Below are positions 61,010 through 64,000 of a stretch of 64,000 nucleotides of DNA, piece by piece; positions within the stretch are counted from its first letter, which is position 1; every line of letters begins with the position of its first letter. The stretch is from positions 9,037,155 to 9,101,154 of the forward strand of contig NC_056544.1 in NCBI RefSeq assembly GCF_910596095.1, in the 5' to 3' direction. The notes below the pieces were generated by a model. That model was given only the letters and a program-made list of their open reading frames with translations. It did not search any database and had not been told where the DNA came from. The position numbers were made by a program, and so were the translations under genes. The stretch comes from Thunnus maccoyii. Taxonomy: Eukaryota > Chordata > Actinopteri > Scombriformes > Scombridae.

Positions 61010-62940
61010 GAGGACATCTAGTGATGAATACTCGGTAATGTTTTGTGGATTGAGCAGCTACTGCAGCATGCAGCACTCACTGTTATGAGTTTCCTAAGAC
61101 ACAAGCATTCATCTGTATTATTTTTGATGACAGCATGCAGATGTATCATTTCAAGAATATACAAAACCTAACAAAACTCAGCTAGCAGTCTTTTTTAAAA
61201 AAAAAGTAACTAACAAAAGGCTGGTCAGACAAGAAAGTACATGTGTTTGTTTATGGAATGTAGAGTAGTAGAGCATGCATGGTATGGGTTGCAAGGTCTT
61301 ATCTGCATTCCTCAAACCTGTATTGTTTAAAACAACAACCGACATGTGGACTCATGTTTTTCCTGTGAGCATTGAATATGTTTTGTTGTGTCATACACAG
61401 CAAAAAAAAAGACAACACTACTGGGACACTTGATGTTCTACTGACACGGCGTACATGATGTCCATCAATCACAGTTAATGTCATGAAATTACATTAGCTG
61501 CCAGCTATGATTAGAATAATATGATATAATGATAATGATACGTCTAAAATGATTGGCCTGTGTCTGAATTCAGTCCCATGTCGGTGGTTCATGCAGTAGT
61601 GAGCCTGAAGAACAAATGACACTAACAGTGTTTTTCATACCTCAAACTGACCTGATAAGTGATAAAGGTAGAAAATTCAAGTTAGTCGCCTCAACAGAGG
61701 GCAGACTTTTTGCTGCCTTTCATTTAGGCTCATTGGCTCTGAGGCCCTGCAATTTTGTGGATGCTGATTCACTGGCACAGCTTACTGAGACACTGAAGTT
61801 GCATGTGGCCATCATTAATTTTAATAGTTGCACCTGTGCTTAACCTGAAGAAGGCCTATAACTTCCCTGTAATCACTGACGCTATCAGATAAAACACTGG
61901 TCACATACAGTATAGAGAAAATCCTGTCCTTCTGTTAAGTGGATTGTGTTGAAGAAAGTCACTCGAGTCCTTGTTCAAAGTTTGCTGAAGTGGTGGTGAT
62001 TTATTAGTAGAGCAGGTCTGAGACAGTAGACTGACCCAGAGGACAGAGGGATAGTTATACAGTGGGCTCAGGGATGGTGATCAGACTGTATGAAAATACA
62101 GTTGTGGGTAAAAGAATTGTGATCAAAAGGGGGCTCCCAGATAACTGAAATCAAGGGCAGAAATCAAATCAGCAGGGGTCACAAGCCAGAAAAGAAACAC
62201 AGATGGCATATTATTGATCAAGGGGTTGTTCCCAGATGTCACTAGATTATCAAGTTTCTACCCAAATGTGCATTCCTTCCTCAATTGTTAGACCCAGCAG
62301 TTCAAATCTGCAATATCCTGCAATATCTGATGATAATTAACTCTACTAGATAAGAAAACTCCTCTTAAGCATTTATTCAAACAATTATAAATCTACCTCA
62401 GGTTCAACAAGAAACCAGAGAGGAGGAGGAGGTGACATATGTGCTCCAAAAACAATATTTCTTGCAATAGCTTTTATGTCATTGAAGAAATATTTATCTG
62501 GAAGAGAAATCATTGTTTCTCCTTGGCAGAGAAGCTGTAGCTACTTCAGATCAACTGGTTCTCAACATTTTTGTCTTATGACTCTTGAAAATTCTCAGAA
62601 AGTCTGGGTTGAGTTTTTGCATCTTAACTTTTCAGAATGTGTCATTTGAATCAATGCTCAAAACCGTAAGAGATCAAATCCCCATATATCCCTCCTCATT
62701 AATTCTCATTGGTAACCTAGGTAACGTACGTATATAACACTAGCAGTTAAGTTTGTCTGCGGTTTACAGCGCGTGTTAGATGATGGAGCTGATTAATGGA
62801 TTAATGGAGGATTTATAGCTGTGGAGCACTGTGCTACATTAGTAAATGCAACCCGGGATGTTCCCTTGATATTTAGCACATAGCTATTAAAAACTATCGA
62901 GTAAATCAGCGTCTAATGACAGGCTGTCAGTAGGACCGTC
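61010..62940. other. Intergenic gap upstream of mgst3
   Basis: About 1.9 kb without a coding signal. A short stretch near 62558-62640 ('ctggttctcaacatttttg') resembles the end of a worn hAT-type repeat. Otherwise I see nothing. Confidence 0.55.
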
Positions 62941-62963
62941 TGTGCGTCACCACGCCCTCGCTG

Positions 62964-62998
62964 TGTTACGTCAGCCTTTACGCACGCGGATATATAAG
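62964..62998 (+). promoter_or_regulatory. mgst3: mgst3 core promoter: CRE-like site and TATA box
   Basis: TTACGTCA at 62966-62973 and TATATAAG at 62991-62998. The TATA box predicts a start near 63022, giving a short leader exon that ends at a donor (AAG|GTAAAC) after 63067. Confidence 0.65.
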
Positions 62999-63021
62999 TC
63001 TGAAACTTGAGTGTGCTTACT

Positions 63022-63067
63022 GTGTGTTACAGCTGTCGACATCGTAGGGCAACACTGCATCCTTAAG
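63022..63067 (+). other. mgst3: Predicted mgst3 non-coding exon 1
   Basis: Bounded by the TATA-predicted start and a donor at 63068. It joins the acceptor TTACAG before 63516. No ATG inside. Inference from signals. Confidence 0.5.
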
Positions 63068-63525
63068 GTAAACGCTTATGTGTCAGTGGGTGCTGAGACG
63101 TTCACATGTTTGCTGTTAAAGTTGTAAACCTGACATTATAATGGCGCCGCTGGGATCCTCATTTGACCTTTCGTTTTGAGTGCGTCCTTGCTCTGCGCTG
63201 TTCATTTTACAGCCTCAGATTTCTCCTCTATGACATATTTATGAATCATAAGTTTAATAGAGTTTAAGATGTTGAGAAGCACCAGCATTGTGTGTCTTCA
63301 TATGCACGAAAACGGCAGCCTGTTATGTTATTATTTCCCTGAAAAAGAATTCTTCCCCTTTCTTGCCTGTAACGGAAATGTCAAATGTGTTTTCTAAATC
63401 AAAGTAGTTATTCTTTTCACAGTTAGTCAAAAGCTAAAATGATAAAACGATGTAATAACTTTTTATTTAGAGCAATCTAAACTAACTAGAATGAGATATT
63501 TTTTTCCTCTTACAGGTTTTTCAAG

Positions 63526-63899
63526 ATGGTTGTGCTTTCCAAAGAATATGGATATGTGGTCTTAACTGGTTTTGCCAGCATGCTGATGATTGGACACCTG
63601 GCCGTTAAAGTTGGCAAAGCCCGCAAGACGTACAATGTGCAGGTGAGCTGGATTGTTGGTGCTCAGTTAGCAGATTATCGGAGATCAAACACCTCCATCT
63701 CCACTTTGTTAACATGCTTTCATGCCTGGGCATGGAGCCTTTTTTTTGGCTTTTGTAAAACGCTTTAAATGTCTTTGCTGTTGAAAAGTGCTCGCCTATA
63801 CAAATGAAGTGTCTTTGCCTTGCAGTATCCTCAGATGTACAGTGACGACCCAGAAAATGGAAACATTTTCAACTGCATCCAGCGTGGACACCAAAACAC
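63526..63899 (+). CDS. mgst3: Microsomal glutathione S-transferase 3, first two coding exons only
   Basis: MAPEG-family integral membrane enzyme of the ER and outer mitochondrial membrane, with glutathione transferase/peroxidase and LTC4 synthase-type activity. Coding exons 63526-63642 and 63826-63899 give 63 residues plus two bases: [20 protein letters not shown] with a first membrane helix about 7-27, then [11 protein letters not shown], then [20 protein letters not shown] and GHQN. The loop motif FNCIQRxHQN, part of the family's glutathione-binding region, is present. The next donor is GTAAGC at 63900; the remaining exons lie right of the window. The frame running on past 63642 is intron read-through. 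Confidence 0.95.
63754..63825 (+). mobile_element. LINE2-type 3' tail forming the mgst3 exon 3 acceptor
   Basis: Shows 'tgtaaaacgctttaaatgtc', 'ctgttgaaaagtgctcgcc', 'tatacaaatgaag' and 'ctttgccttgcag'. This follows, block by block, the tail at 60941-61007 (tgtaaagcactttgaat, tgttgaaatgtgcc, atacaaataaac, ttgccttgcc). The last CAG is the splice acceptor of the next mgst3 coding exon. Confidence 0.6.
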
Positions 63900-64000
63900 G
63901 TAAGCATGAGCTGAATTAAAACTCACCCTGTTCATACTGATGGATTGCACTAAGCTTTCATGATTCAAAGTACCATAACAATGGAAAAGGAGGTTTAAGT

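Noticed and set aside
1-64000. Searched by eye for tRNAs, CRISPR arrays, LTR or virus-derived elements and gene clusters of a defence or biosynthetic type
   Set aside because: Nothing met a reasonable standard. All open frames with real similarity belong to the seven ordinary vertebrate genes listed.

Overview
The window is vertebrate nuclear DNA, almost certainly from a ray-finned (probably percomorph) fish. It carries seven spliced or single-exon protein genes whose products resemble human proteins closely. Introns are compact. The space between genes is filled with fish-type debris: LINE 3' tails, small non-autonomous DNA transposons with inverted ends, and long CA/TG microsatellites. I saw no tRNA, rRNA, CRISPR array, operon or bacterial feature, and no recognisable LTR or virus-derived element.

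Layout, left to right: fggy (minus, 3' end cut off by the window start; coding exons 195-4914, leader exon ending at 5270); a 5 kb gap; jun (plus, intronless, 10579-11538) with a well-preserved AP-1-type promoter near 10071-10241; tada1 (minus, 8 exons, 14040-18186); a 7 kb repeat-bearing gap; angptl1 (minus, 4 coding exons, 25078-29966, plus a predicted leader exon ending at 33383); zyg11 (plus, 14 exons, 35680-43756); an 8.5 kb gap; lrrc52 (minus, 2 exons, 52555-59341); a gap with long simple repeats; and the first exons of mgst3 (plus, from about 63020, running off the right edge).

I joined the exons by hand. The summed coding lengths of the five genes that are complete in the window come out in frame and near family length: jun 319, tada1 333, angptl1 484, zyg11 749 and lrrc52 325 residues. 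These are ordinary single-gene transcription units with unrelated jobs: sugar kinase, AP-1 transcription factor, SAGA co-activator subunit, secreted angiopoietin-like factor, CUL2 ubiquitin-ligase substrate receptor, BK/SLO channel gamma-type subunit, and microsomal glutathione transferase. In human, fggy, jun and zyg11 relatives lie on 1p32, and tada1, lrrc52, mgst3 and angptl1 relatives on 1q24-25, so the window mixes two human chromosome-1 arms.

I found no clear new multi-gene system. The observations most worth a second look are: an SRE-like cluster (AP-1, CCAAT, ETS, CArG) about 1 kb downstream of jun; a zyg11 start codon cut off from the rest of the coding sequence by an intron directly after ATG; an mgst3 splice acceptor that looks built from a LINE2-type tail; an unidentified coding-like segment at 21589-21726 (minus); and a 137 bp hairpin-bearing insertion with a 16 bp target duplication nested inside an older DNA transposon.
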